41,596 nt of DNA from Candidatus Ozemibacteraceae bacterium. Its GTDB lineage: Bacteria; Muiribacteriota; Ozemobacteria; Ozemobacterales; Ozemobacteraceae. A model generated the notes under the pieces. That model did not search any database and was not told where the DNA came from. It saw only the letters and a program-made list of their open reading frames with translations. Both the position numbers and the translations under genes were made by a program. Below, in pieces: positions 1-8,611 of the stretch; within the stretch, counting starts at the first letter, position 1; every line of letters starts with the position of its first letter. Location of the stretch: assembly GCA_937998695.1 (NCBI GenBank), contig CALLCO010000027.1, positions 1-41,596 on the forward strand, given 5' to 3'.

Positions 1-102
1 TCTTCACCGCCTCAGCCCGGATGCGCATTCCTTGGTCAACTCCTTCGGCTCCATGATACCATCCCCTCCTCCCCCCCGACGCCCCCTCACCCGGAAGGCC
101 GA

Positions 103-119
103 TTCTGCCGATAGCAGAA
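103..119. promoter_or_regulatory. Inverted repeat upstream of the 49-aa small gene
   Basis: A perfect 6-bp inverted repeat, TTCTGC-CGATA-GCAGAA, lies about 30 bp before the start of the small gene at 151. It could be an operator or a leader hairpin. I could not place a convincing -35/-10 pair around it. Confidence 0.35.
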
Positions 120-150
120 AGTGGATATCCATCCAACAAGGAGGGGTTGC

Positions 151-300
151 ATGAAGAAAGGGTCCATCAGTCCCCTGCTCAAGGCCTACTCCTCTTCCCT
201 GCTCGGGTTCATCCGCTTCCTCCGCGACCGTCTGCCCCTGGTGTCGGGCGACGGGGGCTTCTCCCCCCTCGACTCGATGGAGGAAAAGCCGCCATCCTGA
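151..300 (+). CDS. Small protein of 49 aa, function unknown
   Basis: This short frame reads MKKGSISPLLKAYSSSLLGF and continues to ...SMEEKPPS. The start was chosen because a near-perfect Shine-Dalgarno sequence, AAGGAGGGG, ends a few bases before the ATG. A strong hairpin (335-358) follows the stop and isolates the gene from the next one. The N-terminal 30 residues are basic and amphipathic (KK, K, R, R with Leu/Ile/Phe), which would suit a membrane-surface helix; the tail is acidic and polar. I do not recognise a family. The ribosome site and terminator are seen directly; that it is translated is inferred. Confidence 0.55.
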   Translation: MKKGSISPLLKAYSSSLLGFIRFLRDRLPLVSGDGGFSPLDSMEEKPPS

Positions 301-334
301 TCGCGGGCGCCCCCGAGACGTCATTGCCAGGCCG

Positions 335-358
335 GACATCCGGGCTCTCCCGGATGTC
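335..358 (+). terminator. Hairpin terminator after the small gene
   Basis: A perfect 10-bp stem, GACATCCGGG-CTCT-CCCGGATGTC, is followed by TTCCTGCATT. It lies 35 bp after the small gene and just before the next promoter. The T-run is weak, so it may be an imperfect intrinsic terminator. Confidence 0.6.
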
Positions 359-383
359 TTCCTGCATTCGGGCGCGAAAAGAG

Positions 384-427
384 TTGCATTTCCGTTGCCT
401 CATCGCTAGGATAAATTTAGATTTATC
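384..427 (+). promoter_or_regulatory. Promoter with AT-rich palindrome for the 452 gene
   Basis: TTGCAT (384-389) and TAGGAT (407-412) are separated by 17 bp and fit a sigma70-type promoter. A perfect 7-bp inverted repeat, GATAAAT-TTAG-ATTTATC (410-427), begins inside the -10 element and covers the expected transcription start. This AT-rich palindrome stands out in GC-rich DNA and is well placed to be an operator. Confidence 0.55.
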
Positions 428-451
428 TTGCCGCCAAGGCGACAGGTGACC

Positions 452-1069
452 ATGCCGTTCGACTCGAAATTCGAATTCATCATCCAGTTCGAAAAAATCC
501 TCGGGGACATGAAGAAGAAGAACCCCGAGACCTATCAGCGCAATCTGGCCTTCCTCAGCTCCGAACCCATGGAAACCATCCTGCCGGTGTTGCAGAAGTT
601 TTTCCCCTCCGACAAACCGCTGATCGACACGCTCACCCGCAAGGACATCGACCTGATGCTGATGCGCATCCTGCGCTCCGAGGTGGTCACCCTGCAGGGC
701 GAGGGCGAACGCCTGGTGGCCAAGGGGCGGGCCATCGTCAGCCAGTTCGGTTTCTTGCCGCCAGTTGCCTTCTTCTTCCTGTTCAACGGCAGCGAACTGT
801 TCGAGGCCATGGTCGACCGCATCTACCAGGATCTGAAGCGACGCGGCAAGCCCCTGCCCCTCAGTGAGATCTGGAAGCGGTTTGCGGCCCCCCTGACGGC
901 CAGTTTCGAACTGAAGAGGCTGTTCACCAAGGATCTGCTGTTCAAGATTCGGCAGCGCCTGAAGAACAACCTCGAAAAGGACCGCCGCTTCGTCATCGAC
1001 GCCCGCAGTCCCAAGAAGCTGGATGTGGGGCTCGCGGAATGGGGTGACCTAGCCTCCCTCGCCCGCTGA
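452..1069 (+). CDS. Uncharacterised 205-aa protein
   Basis: I do not recognise this protein. It starts MPFDSKFEFIIQFEKILGDM at an ATG just after AGGTGA; a TTG at 428 is an upstream alternative in the same frame. The sequence is largely helical and rich in Lys, Arg and Glu, with one short hydrophobic stretch (about residues 100-112) that may be a buried helix rather than a membrane span. There is no signal peptide. It has its own promoter and is followed after 18 bp by the GAF-PP2C phosphatase gene, so the two are probably co-transcribed and it may work in the same signalling pathway. That link rests on position only. Confidence 0.8.
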   Translation: MPFDSKFEFIIQFEKILGDMKKKNPETYQRNLAFLSSEPMETILPVLQKFFPSDKPLIDTLTRKDIDLMLMRILRSEVVTLQGEGERLVAKGRAIVSQFGFLPPVAFFFLFNGSELFEAMVDRIYQDLKRRGKPLPLSEIWKRFAAPLTASFELKRLFTKDLLFKIRQRLKNNLEKDRRFVIDARSPKKLDVGLAEWGDLASLAR

Positions 1070-1087
1070 GGCCGGCTTCCAGGCCCG

Positions 1088-2629
1088 ATGCCGCACAGGA
1101 CGCTCCGGCTCTGGATCAACCACCTCTCCGGACTGTTCCCTCGTTTCTGGGGAGCGGTCTTCATGATTCTCTGGGGGATCAGCCTCAGCACCGTCTTCCT
1201 GGCGCCCCAAGATTCCATCTGGCTGCAGCTGGCCGATGTCTACCTCCTGTTCGTCCTGTTCATCGTCCTCCGTACATATTTTCAGTTTCGCCGGGAAATC
1301 AGGTTTCTGCGCGAGTTCCAGCACCTGTCTCAGACGCTCGACGACCTGCGACAGCTCGACCCTAAGCGACCTTTTCAGCACATGCTGCAGGCCGTGGTGC
1401 GCATCGCCGGGTTCGACCGGGCTATCCTCTTTCTGCTCGATGATGAAGGCGAGGAAGCTACCGCCTCCGCTGCCCACGGGGTGCCCGAGGAGACCCGTCA
1501 GGCCCTCGTCCTGCGCCGGACCGACGGGCCCTGCGTTGCCTGGGACGTGATGGATCTCAACGAACCGGCGATCATCGACGATCCCGCCGCCGATCCGCAG
1601 GTCAACTCCCGGGTCCGCGACCTGCTCGGCCACCACCCCTTTGCCCTCGTCCCCATTGCCCGCGGCGGCATCACCTGGGGCTGCCTCCTCATCGACCGCC
1701 ACCGCAGCGCGGTTCCCATCACCGACGACGATATGCTGCAACTGCAGGTCCTGGCCGACCAGATCTCGATCACCCTGCAGAACCACGGACTGCAGCAGGA
1801 GCTACTGCTGAAAGCCCAATTGTTGGAAGAACAGTATCGCAAGGTGCACCAGGAGCTGTCCCTGGCCCGCCTCGTCCAGGAGGGCGTCCTGCCCCGGGCC
1901 GCCCCGGCCTGGAAGGGCCTGTCGCTGGCCTCCTGCCTGCGGCCGGCCCGGTTCATCGGCGGAGACTTCCTTCGCTACGTCGACGGCTGTCGGCGCGGCA
2001 AGTATCTGTGTCATGAGCAGCGGTGCCCGGGATGCCCCAACCACCTGCCCGGGATCCTGATCGGCGACGTCTGCGGCAAGGGCATCCCCGCCGCGCTGGT
2101 GATGGCGGTCGTCAACAGCCTGTTCGGGGAGAAGGTGTCGCGCCACTCCGATCCCGCCCGCATCCTCAACGAGGTCAACCTTTCGCTCAAGGAGTATCTC
2201 GGCGCCGAATCCCGCTTCAACTCGAGCGCCTTCCTCGGGTTCTACCATCCCGATGACCGGAAGTTCGTCTTCGGCAACGCCGGACACGACTTTCCCCTCT
2301 TCCACGCCGCCGGGGCCGGCGGGCAACTCACCCCTCTGCAGGCGACGGGCACCCTGCTCGGGATCTTCCGCGAAAGCGCGTATGGAGCCGGCGAAATCAC
2401 CCTCCTGCCCGGGGACCGCATTCTGTTCTACACCGACGGCCTGGTGGAACGGTTCGAACAGGGCCAGGCCGACCCCGCCGCCGACGGGTTCGACCTCCTG
2501 CAGACGTTCTTCCGCGAACGGCTTGACCGGCCCGCGTCGGCCTTCATCGATGAACTCCAGGCCAGGATCGATGGCGTCGCCGGTGAGCCGACCGACGATA
2601 TCACCGCGGCCATCCTGGTGGTCGAATAG
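1088..2629 (+). CDS. Membrane-anchored GAF-PP2C (SpoIIE/RsbU-type) serine phosphatase
   Basis: This protein of 513 aa has two hydrophobic N-terminal segments (about residues 15-60), a GAF-like sensor domain (about 100-245) and a C-terminal PP2C phosphatase domain of the SpoIIE/RsbU group (about 270-513). Metal-binding landmarks are visible: IGGDF with D293, GDVCGKG with D327, GNAGH, and DD at 503-504 in DDITA. Family members dephosphorylate anti-anti-sigma factors in partner-switching systems, but no anti-sigma or STAS gene is nearby. The domain contains an unusual insert with C301, C308, C313 and C316 (plus H309) between its first conserved blocks, which could bind zinc or an iron-sulfur cluster. 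The ATG at 1088 has only a weak ribosome site; the start is less certain than the family. Confidence 0.9.
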   Translation: MPHRTLRLWINHLSGLFPRFWGAVFMILWGISLSTVFLAPQDSIWLQLADVYLLFVLFIVLRTYFQFRREIRFLREFQHLSQTLDDLRQLDPKRPFQHMLQAVVRIAGFDRAILFLLDDEGEEATASAAHGVPEETRQALVLRRTDGPCVAWDVMDLNEPAIIDDPAADPQVNSRVRDLLGHHPFALVPIARGGITWGCLLIDRHRSAVPITDDDMLQLQVLADQISITLQNHGLQQELLLKAQLLEEQYRKVHQELSLARLVQEGVLPRAAPAWKGLSLASCLRPARFIGGDFLRYVDGCRRGKYLCHEQRCPGCPNHLPGILIGDVCGKGIPAALVMAVVNSLFGEKVSRHSDPARILNEVNLSLKEYLGAESRFNSSAFLGFYHPDDRKFVFGNAGHDFPLFHAAGAGGQLTPLQATGTLLGIFRESAYGAGEITLLPGDRILFYTDGLVERFEQGQADPAADGFDLLQTFFRERLDRPASAFIDELQARIDGVAGEPTDDITAAILVVE

Positions 2630-2649
2630 GGCCATTCGGGCTCTCCCGT

Positions 2650-2678
2650 TTGTCATCAGGGCATGGGGTTGGTATAGT
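2650..2678 (+). promoter_or_regulatory. Promoter of the first M30-like protease gene
   Basis: TTGTCA (2650-2655) and TATAGT (2673-2678) are 17 bp apart, with a TGG just before the -10 (extended -10). The surrounding GGTTGGTATA also occurs at the promoter of the HEXXH gene on the other strand (8256-8261). Confidence 0.65.
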
Positions 2679-2723
2679 AAGTCAATCCCACCCCCGATCC
2701 CTTCCCGCGAAAGGACCACGGGC

Positions 2724-5570
2724 ATGCCCAGCGACCGCCACCACTGCACCCTGCCCCGCCGGGGCCGCGTCAGCACCCTCGCGCTGGTACTGGCTTTCGT
2801 GCTGGCGGGCATCACGGCGGCGGGAGCAGGAGGGGAACGCCCTCCGGTGGTCGACGGCACCTTCTGGCTGCGGTCCCGCAAGGCGGATCTCGACCGCGAG
2901 ATCCGGGCCCGACTGGCCACCGACCCCCGGTTCGCCGCCCTCTACCGCGATGCGGGCCGGGTGCCGGTGCGCCTGCAGGTGGGGTCTTCCCAGACCTTCC
3001 TGGTCTACAATTTCGCCACCTCCAGCTACGAATCGCGGACGGCGACCTTGCGCCTGTCGGGCAGGTTCTGCCACATCTTCGTGGCCGACGATTCCCGCAC
3101 CCTGCTCGGCACCGATAGCGCCACCACGCTTGAACAAATCCGGAAGCACTTCGACGAGAAGATCTATCCGACCATCACCGACTGGTTCGGTACGGTCGAC
3201 ATCCCGACCGGCTACAGTCTGCCCGATGCCCGCATCTATATCCTGCTGTGCGACATCCGTGACGGCCTGAGCACCGGCTACGTGGCCGGGTATTTCGATT
3301 CCCGGGACCTCGACGGTAGCGGCAACCGCAAGCCGGTCTTCTTCATGGATCTCCATCCGGGTCGCCCCGGTGACCCCAACGACAAGAACAACGATTTCTA
3401 CAAAACGCTGGCCCACGAGTTCCAGCACATGATCAACTACTCGAAGCACCTGACCCGACGCGTCCCCCAGGAGGACCGCTGGGTCGAGGAAGGTCTGTCG
3501 GGCTTCGCCGAATACGTCTACACCGCCCGGGTCGGCGATGACGGGATCGGCCTCCCCCCCACTCCGCATCTGGCACGGTTTCTCGAAAACCCGAACGTCG
3601 AACTGACCACCAACGACGATCAGGCGTGGTTTCAGGCCAGCACGCTGTTCCGCCAGTACGGGGCGTCGTTCCTCTTTATGTATTACCTGCAGGAAAAGTT
3701 CGGGGGGGCCAATGAGGCCAGCCGCAAGGCCTTCGTGCGGCAGATCGTCGACAACAGCTCGGTGGGCATCAACGGCCTCAATGCCGTGCTGGCCCAGCAA
3801 TCCGCCCCCACCAACTTCCAAACCACCCTGCGCCACTGGTTCGTGGCCAACCACCTGAACGACCCCTCCCTGATGAATGGTCTGTGGGGCTACGTCGACA
3901 AGGAACGCCGCCTGGGCCGCGAGGCCGACGGACTCCCGGTCAAGGGCACCCCGCTGGCGTTCGCGGCAGGAAGATTTTCCTTCCTGGGGGGGGAAGGCGA
4001 GGTCCTGCCCAATGCGGCCCGCTACGTCGATCTCTCCGGTTCCGGTCGGATCGCCCTGTCCTTCCGTGGGGACCCGCGGGTGTTCACCCCGTTCGTCGCC
4101 ACCGTCGATCAGAGTTCGCCACCCCAGGCGGCCCTCCGCGATATTTCGCTCGCCGCCGACACCGGCAGCGGCACCCTCGAGCTCGACCTTGGCGCTTTGC
4201 GGCGGGCGATCCTGATCCCGGCGGTGGCCACCACCTCGACCAGCGTGGGGAGCCCTTTCCTTTACCAGTTCTCGGGCCAGACCGCCAACCTGATCCTGTA
4301 TCCCATCCCCAACCCCGCCTTCACCAAGGATTTCCTCATCGTCGTCAAATCGCTGGCCGGCCCACTGCCCGCGACCCCCACCGTGACCGTGCGCTTCAAC
4401 AACCTGACCGCCACCCCGCCCCCCGAGATGCAGCCGACCGATGCGAGCCGCAGCCTGTTCGTCGGCAGCTACCACATCCCGCCCGGATCGGGAGAAGGAC
4501 TGGTCACCGCCCGCATCGGCCAGGACGAGAGTTCGTTCGCCTTCTTTCACAACGAGCTGACGGCCAACGTTGTCGCCCGCCTGACGGTCGGCGAAGCCGA
4601 ACTGGCCATCTCGAGCCGGGTCGATGGCGACCACGCCTCCCTCTTCGAGACGACCCTGACCGACGTGCCCCCCGAACTGCGCCTGCTGTCAAAGCCCTAC
4701 TACGCCGTCTTCAACGGCCAGAACGCCCTCGAGGCCCGGTTGCAGTTCGCCGCGGTTCCTGCGCTCCCCGCCGGGGGAATCAGCGTAGGCGCATCCACCC
4801 GCGGCGAACCTGGCGAGGCGCGCCGCCACCGGCGCGCCATTGCCCTGCCGCTCGAACGGGACGGCCAGCTCGGCTTGTGGTCGGGTTCCCGCACCCAGGG
4901 CGAATGGTCACCCGTCAGCCGCAACGAACGCGGCGTCTTCGGGGCGATCAGGCGGGAAGGCGCCTACCTGCTGGTCGCCGACACCACCCGCCCCCGGATC
5001 CACGATCTGCATCTCGACCGGGGCAACCTTCGCCCCACCCTGATGGCCCGCCTTTCCGACCTCGGGTCCGGGATTGACCCCGACACCCTGCGGGTCGAGG
5101 CCGACGGCACGGCGGTGCCCTTCACCTTCGACCCCGCCTCGGGCCAACTCGAGGGCGATCTGACCAGGCTGCCCGCGGGAACCCACCGCTTCAGCGTGGA
5201 AGTGGCCGACCGGGCGGGCAACCTCGGACGCGCCCTGCTCACCCAGGTCCTGGCCGGGCCCCTGCGAGTGCGGCAGGCCACCGCCTTCCCCAATCCGGCC
5301 CGCGGATTCACGACGCTCGCCGTCATCCTGGACGGCACCGGCGCCGACGACCCCACCCTCGAGGTCGAGGCCCGGCTCTACGACACCGCCGGCGGACGCC
5401 TTCTCACCATCCCCCTCGAGTACAAGTCGAATCACACCTTCGCCGCCCGCTGGGACTGCCGCACCGACGAGGGGCGCGCCGTGGCCAACGGGGTCTACCC
5501 GTTCAAGATCGTGATCCGGCGTGGCGACGAGGAACTGAAGGCCACCGGCTCGGTGGCCGTCCTGCGGTAA
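2724..5570 (+). CDS. Secreted M30-like zinc metallopeptidase with FlgD-like C-terminus
   Basis: This protein of 948 aa starts at the ATG 46 bp after the promoter; the frame is open further upstream, but only as a shadow of the phosphatase gene. It has a signal peptide (about residues 15-37) and a gluzincin-type peptidase domain. HEFQH is at 231-235, and a downstream WVEEGLSGFAE supplies the likely third zinc ligand, as in hyicolysin-like M30 peptidases. A long region of probable beta domains follows. The last 100 or so residues (FPNPARGFTT ... DEGRAVANGVYPFKI ... VAVLR) match the FlgD Ig-like module often found at the ends of exported proteins. It probably degrades extracellular protein. It is a paralogue of the gene at 8612: DIRDG, HEF-HMI, EEG and QYGAS-LFM-Y blocks are shared. 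Confidence 0.85.
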   Translation: MPSDRHHCTLPRRGRVSTLALVLAFVLAGITAAGAGGERPPVVDGTFWLRSRKADLDREIRARLATDPRFAALYRDAGRVPVRLQVGSSQTFLVYNFATSSYESRTATLRLSGRFCHIFVADDSRTLLGTDSATTLEQIRKHFDEKIYPTITDWFGTVDIPTGYSLPDARIYILLCDIRDGLSTGYVAGYFDSRDLDGSGNRKPVFFMDLHPGRPGDPNDKNNDFYKTLAHEFQHMINYSKHLTRRVPQEDRWVEEGLSGFAEYVYTARVGDDGIGLPPTPHLARFLENPNVELTTNDDQAWFQASTLFRQYGASFLFMYYLQEKFGGANEASRKAFVRQIVDNSSVGINGLNAVLAQQSAPTNFQTTLRHWFVANHLNDPSLMNGLWGYVDKERRLGREADGLPVKGTPLAFAAGRFSFLGGEGEVLPNAARYVDLSGSGRIALSFRGDPRVFTPFVATVDQSSPPQAALRDISLAADTGSGTLELDLGALRRAILIPAVATTSTSVGSPFLYQFSGQTANLILYPIPNPAFTKDFLIVVKSLAGPLPATPTVTVRFNNLTATPPPEMQPTDASRSLFVGSYHIPPGSGEGLVTARIGQDESSFAFFHNELTANVVARLTVGEAELAISSRVDGDHASLFETTLTDVPPELRLLSKPYYAVFNGQNALEARLQFAAVPALPAGGISVGASTRGEPGEARRHRRAIALPLERDGQLGLWSGSRTQGEWSPVSRNERGVFGAIRREGAYLLVADTTRPRIHDLHLDRGNLRPTLMARLSDLGSGIDPDTLRVEADGTAVPFTFDPASGQLEGDLTRLPAGTHRFSVEVADRAGNLGRALLTQVLAGPLRVRQATAFPNPARGFTTLAVILDGTGADDPTLEVEARLYDTAGGRLLTIPLEYKSNHTFAARWDCRTDEGRAVANGVYPFKIVIRRGDEELKATGSVAVLR

Positions 5571-5642
5571 AGCCCCCTCGCGGTCCTGAGGTCACGGGGG
5601 TCCGCGCTTCCCCGCTCGGGGACACACCGGCTCGCCACGCGA

Positions 5643-5663
5643 GCCTGTTGCACGAACGCCCCA
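5643..5663 (+). repeat. Dispersed short repeat, copy 1
   Basis: This 21-bp segment, beginning GCCTGTTGCA and ending GAACGCCCCA, differs by one base from the segment at 20295-20315. Weaker similarity (ACGC.AG) extends about 8 bp further left. Both copies lie in intergenic DNA shortly after the end of a gene. No function is evident. Confidence 0.35.
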
Positions 5664-5773
5664 AACAGAGGCTATTTCCATGTGCCGTTCATTCGGAGAT
5701 ACCGGCCGGATCCGGGGCGTTATCTCTAGGACGAGAAACAACCGATGCATGCAACGGGCTCACGCCAGACGAG

Positions 5774-5809
5774 AATGCGGCCCATCGGGCGGTGCCGATG
5801 GGCCGCGTT
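5774..5809 (-). terminator. Terminator between convergent protease genes
   Basis: A perfect 12-bp stem, GCGGCCCATCGG, loop GCGGTG, CCGATGGGCCGC (5777-5806), is flanked by AA/TT that can extend it. It lies about 30 bp past the stop of the minus-strand HEXXH gene and could end transcription from both sides. Confidence 0.75.
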
Positions 5810-5838
5810 GAAGAGCGGACGGACGGAGAAGAAGGAGG

Positions 5839-8223
5839 TTACCGCTTGATATACGCGCTGAGAGCGCGGCGGTAGCGATCGCGCAGGGGGATGTATTCCT
5901 GCAGGATTTTCTGGGCCTTGGCCTGGTCGCCGGCATTCATCGCCGCCACATAGGAGGCATACAGGCTCTCGTATTTCTCTTTGAGGGCGCGGACGGTGGG
6001 AATCATCTTGTCGACCGGCACGCAATCATCGGCGGCGGGAATGCGCAACGAGGCATAGTCGTGGGCCCCCCGTACCGTCGGGAGTGGGACATAGCTATCG
6101 GCCGTCTGGACCATGGCAACCGGAGCCTTTGTCGGCATGGCCACCGTGGGGGGAACAGCTGGCTGCTGCTTGTGTCTGTCGCGACCAAACAGTTTGGCGA
6201 TGCCGGTGAACAGCTTCTCGCCGAGGATCCCCCCCACGATCCCTCCCAACATGGGCCCCAGCACTGGGATCGGGATCATAGCCCCGAGCATGGCGCCGAC
6301 CGTCGAGCCGACCGCCTGGCCGGCGATGGCCACCGGATCGAGGGCTTTGAGGGCAGCCTTGAAGGCCATGCCGGCTCCGAGGTTGCCGCCGAACTGGCCA
6401 CCGGCGATGGCGGTCAAGGTGGGCAGGAGCGACCCGGCGATGGCGCCGACGATCGGGATCGGCACGAAGGTCTGGATCAGCGGCGCGATGACATGGCCGG
6501 CAGCCGCGCCCATCGTCGAGCCGACGACGTTGCCGACAAACTGCAGCGAAGCAACCGACTGGAACGCCTTCTTCAGGCTGACCTTCTCGCCCGAGAAGAT
6601 CTGGCTGGCCACATTCATCGCGATGGCCGTGCCGGCGGTCATGGCGACATTCTTCACGCTGAACGACTGCTTGATCGAGTCGGTCGCGCGCTCGAGGCCC
6701 ACGCCGAGGGCTTTCTTCCCCCGCAGCAGGGTCTCGCTGAGCTTCATCTGCCGGAACTGCCTGCCCGTCTCGTCGGAATAGGCAGAGGCGCTGGCCGCCA
6801 CCTCACTCCCCGGGCCGACCGCCCGGTCGATCTGGCCGTCAACCACGGTCTGCTTGTAGAGCTGGTCCTTCCATTGGTTGTACTCGGCGAGTTTGGCCTG
6901 GTAGTCGGCCTCGAGCCGGGCCCGGGTCGCCCCATCGGCGGCGCTTTCGACGGCCGCCTTGGCGTCGTGCAGCGCTTTGTAGCGGGCGGTCGCGGTGGGA
7001 TCGACGGTGGTGTATTTGGTGTTTTCGAGGAACTGCTTGATGACGTAACTGCGGTCTTCGGGGAACATCTCGACGTAGTTCTTCAGGAAGTCGCGATAGG
7101 TCTGGGGCTTGGTTTGCTCGAAAACCTGCAGCACCTTTGCATACGGGGCCTGGATGCGATTGTCGGTGAGCATCTTGTAGAACAGGGTGGCGTTGACCCC
7201 TTCGGTCGATAACTGCTGCGCTCCCGTTTTGAGGATGCCGTCGTTCGGACCGTCGATGACCCCCATGTTCTTGAAAATGTACTTGTTGTCGACGATGTTC
7301 TTCTGGCTCTTCAGGCGCCAGGAGGACCCGCTGTCGAGCCGGTCTTTGTTGGCGATCGTCTCGATGGCTTCGGCCCAGCCCTCGGAGATGGCGAATCCCT
7401 CGTCGGTGACAGAGTTCTTGGAATGGGGGCCGGCATATCTGGTCTTGGGGTAGTTGGGTGTTTCGTAGGTCTGGTCCATGATCATGTGGCCGATTTCATG
7501 GGCCATGACCGAAGCGGCCGAAGAGTCGTTCATGCCCCCATTGAACGCTTCGCTGTTGGGCGGGATGACCAAACGGTTGGCATGGCTGTTGTCGCGGTAG
7601 CTGACCTGCCCGTTGGCGCCCCTTTCGGCGAGGACGAACCCGCGCGGGTCGTGATAGATGGGCCCGGAATCACCGACTTCGAGGTAGATGGGTTTGCGCA
7701 GATCGTTGGTCAACCAGGCGGCCAGCTGGGGGTCTTTCGTTCCTTCGGCCACCTGCCGCTGCAAGGCGTCGATCTTGGCCTGCCGGGCTTCGACCTGCAT
7801 GGCGACGACCCGCTTGAGGCCGGCATCGTTGTTGATGTACTCGCGCAACTGGGCATACCTGGGATCGGAAGCCGACAACTCGCGCAGCACCGGCACGCTG
7901 TTGCCCAGGGCATCGCGGGTTTTGACGGAATGCGAGAAACCATCGACCGGGGCGACCAGCTTGATCTGGGTCATGGCCGCCTCGGGCGGCAACTGCTGCT
8001 GCGCGACCACCCGCTGCTTCTCGTCGCGCACGTAGTAGGTGCCGGTCACGGGGTCGTAGGCCGGACGCACCGCCTGGACCACCTGACCGGCCTCGTTGCG
8101 CACGACGTAGAAGATTCCGTTGGTGGTGGCCTCGAAACGGCCCCCCGCGAACAGACCGGCGGCGCCACTCATGGCCAGGACGGCCACAAGGAGGAGGATG
8201 CGGATCGAACGTCGGCGATTCAT
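5839..8223 (-). CDS. Exported HEXXH protein with glycine-rich hydrophobic domain
   Basis: This 794-aa protein starts at an ATG 7 bases after GGAGG; an ATG 30 bp earlier lacks a ribosome site. A signal peptide (about 1-27) is followed by a domain with HEIGH at 242-246 and a downstream EGWAEAIE that could give the third zinc ligand, so it is likely a gluzincin-type metallopeptidase. A charged, probably coiled-coil stretch follows. Residues about 521-678 are then strongly hydrophobic and glycine-rich, with repeated VGST-GA and IPI blocks resembling glycine-zipper membrane segments, and a basic end (LFGRDRHK). The C-terminus is helical. Such a layout could serve membrane insertion or pore formation, but that is inference. 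It lies between, and opposite to, two other secreted HEXXH proteases. I know no characterised relative. Confidence 0.75.
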   Translation of the reverse strand: MNRRRSIRILLLVAVLAMSGAAGLFAGGRFEATTNGIFYVVRNEAGQVVQAVRPAYDPVTGTYYVRDEKQRVVAQQQLPPEAAMTQIKLVAPVDGFSHSVKTRDALGNSVPVLRELSASDPRYAQLREYINNDAGLKRVVAMQVEARQAKIDALQRQVAEGTKDPQLAAWLTNDLRKPIYLEVGDSGPIYHDPRGFVLAERGANGQVSYRDNSHANRLVIPPNSEAFNGGMNDSSAASVMAHEIGHMIMDQTYETPNYPKTRYAGPHSKNSVTDEGFAISEGWAEAIETIANKDRLDSGSSWRLKSQKNIVDNKYIFKNMGVIDGPNDGILKTGAQQLSTEGVNATLFYKMLTDNRIQAPYAKVLQVFEQTKPQTYRDFLKNYVEMFPEDRSYVIKQFLENTKYTTVDPTATARYKALHDAKAAVESAADGATRARLEADYQAKLAEYNQWKDQLYKQTVVDGQIDRAVGPGSEVAASASAYSDETGRQFRQMKLSETLLRGKKALGVGLERATDSIKQSFSVKNVAMTAGTAIAMNVASQIFSGEKVSLKKAFQSVASLQFVGNVVGSTMGAAAGHVIAPLIQTFVPIPIVGAIAGSLLPTLTAIAGGQFGGNLGAGMAFKAALKALDPVAIAGQAVGSTVGAMLGAMIPIPVLGPMLGGIVGGILGEKLFTGIAKLFGRDRHKQQPAVPPTVAMPTKAPVAMVQTADSYVPLPTVRGAHDYASLRIPAADDCVPVDKMIPTVRALKEKYESLYASYVAAMNAGDQAKAQKILQEYIPLRDRYRRALSAYIKR

Positions 8224-8611
8224 GGGCTGCCTCCGCCTGGGAACTGATTTCATTCATTATACCAACCGCTTCCCGGCCCCCACAAGGTATTCTCCCTGGC
8301 CTCCGTGGCTTTGGCGATCCCCGAGGAGCTGCCTCGAACGCTTGGCACTTCGATCGACTCACTCGGCTGACAAACGTGGCGACTCACCTTTTCCCTGGGG
8401 AAGCATACCCCTCGCAAGGGGGTTTGCCTCTCCTCACCACTTCCGCACGGAATGTTCTCCTTCCCGCGAGGGTCGTCTGGGCATCCGGCCATGGGTGAGC
8501 TCTCGCTCTGGCTTCCCTCTCCGGCCCCGACCTACGGAATCCGGGGGCGGATGCCGATACTATTCCGGGAAAGTTGTGATTTCCGTGTTGCCACCTTGCG
8601 AAGGGGTTCAC
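8224..8611. other. Divergent intergenic region
   Basis: This region separates the minus-strand HEXXH gene from the plus-strand M30-like gene. It holds the minus promoter at 8256-8285 and a small hairpin, CCCCT-CGCA-AGGGG (8408-8421) followed by TTT. A TACTAT near 8560 is a weak -10 candidate for the plus gene, without a clear -35. I see no gene in it. Confidence 0.5.
8256..8285 (-). promoter_or_regulatory. Extended -10 promoter of the HEXXH glycine-rich gene
   Basis: Read on the minus strand, TGG-TATAAT (the TATAAT is at 8256-8261) is a consensus extended -10. A weak -35, TTGTGG (8280-8285), lies 18 bp away. The leader is about 25 bases long. Confidence 0.65.

Noticed and set aside
4-54. A 16-codon minus-strand frame starting MEPKELTKECASGLRR behind GGAGG-like sequence
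   Set aside because: It stops after 16 codons and nothing supports translation; the purine-rich upstream stretch can mimic a ribosome site.
2253-2723. Upstream extension of the first M30-like protease
   Set aside because: It is the shadow of the phosphatase gene; the promoter and signal peptide place the start at 2724.
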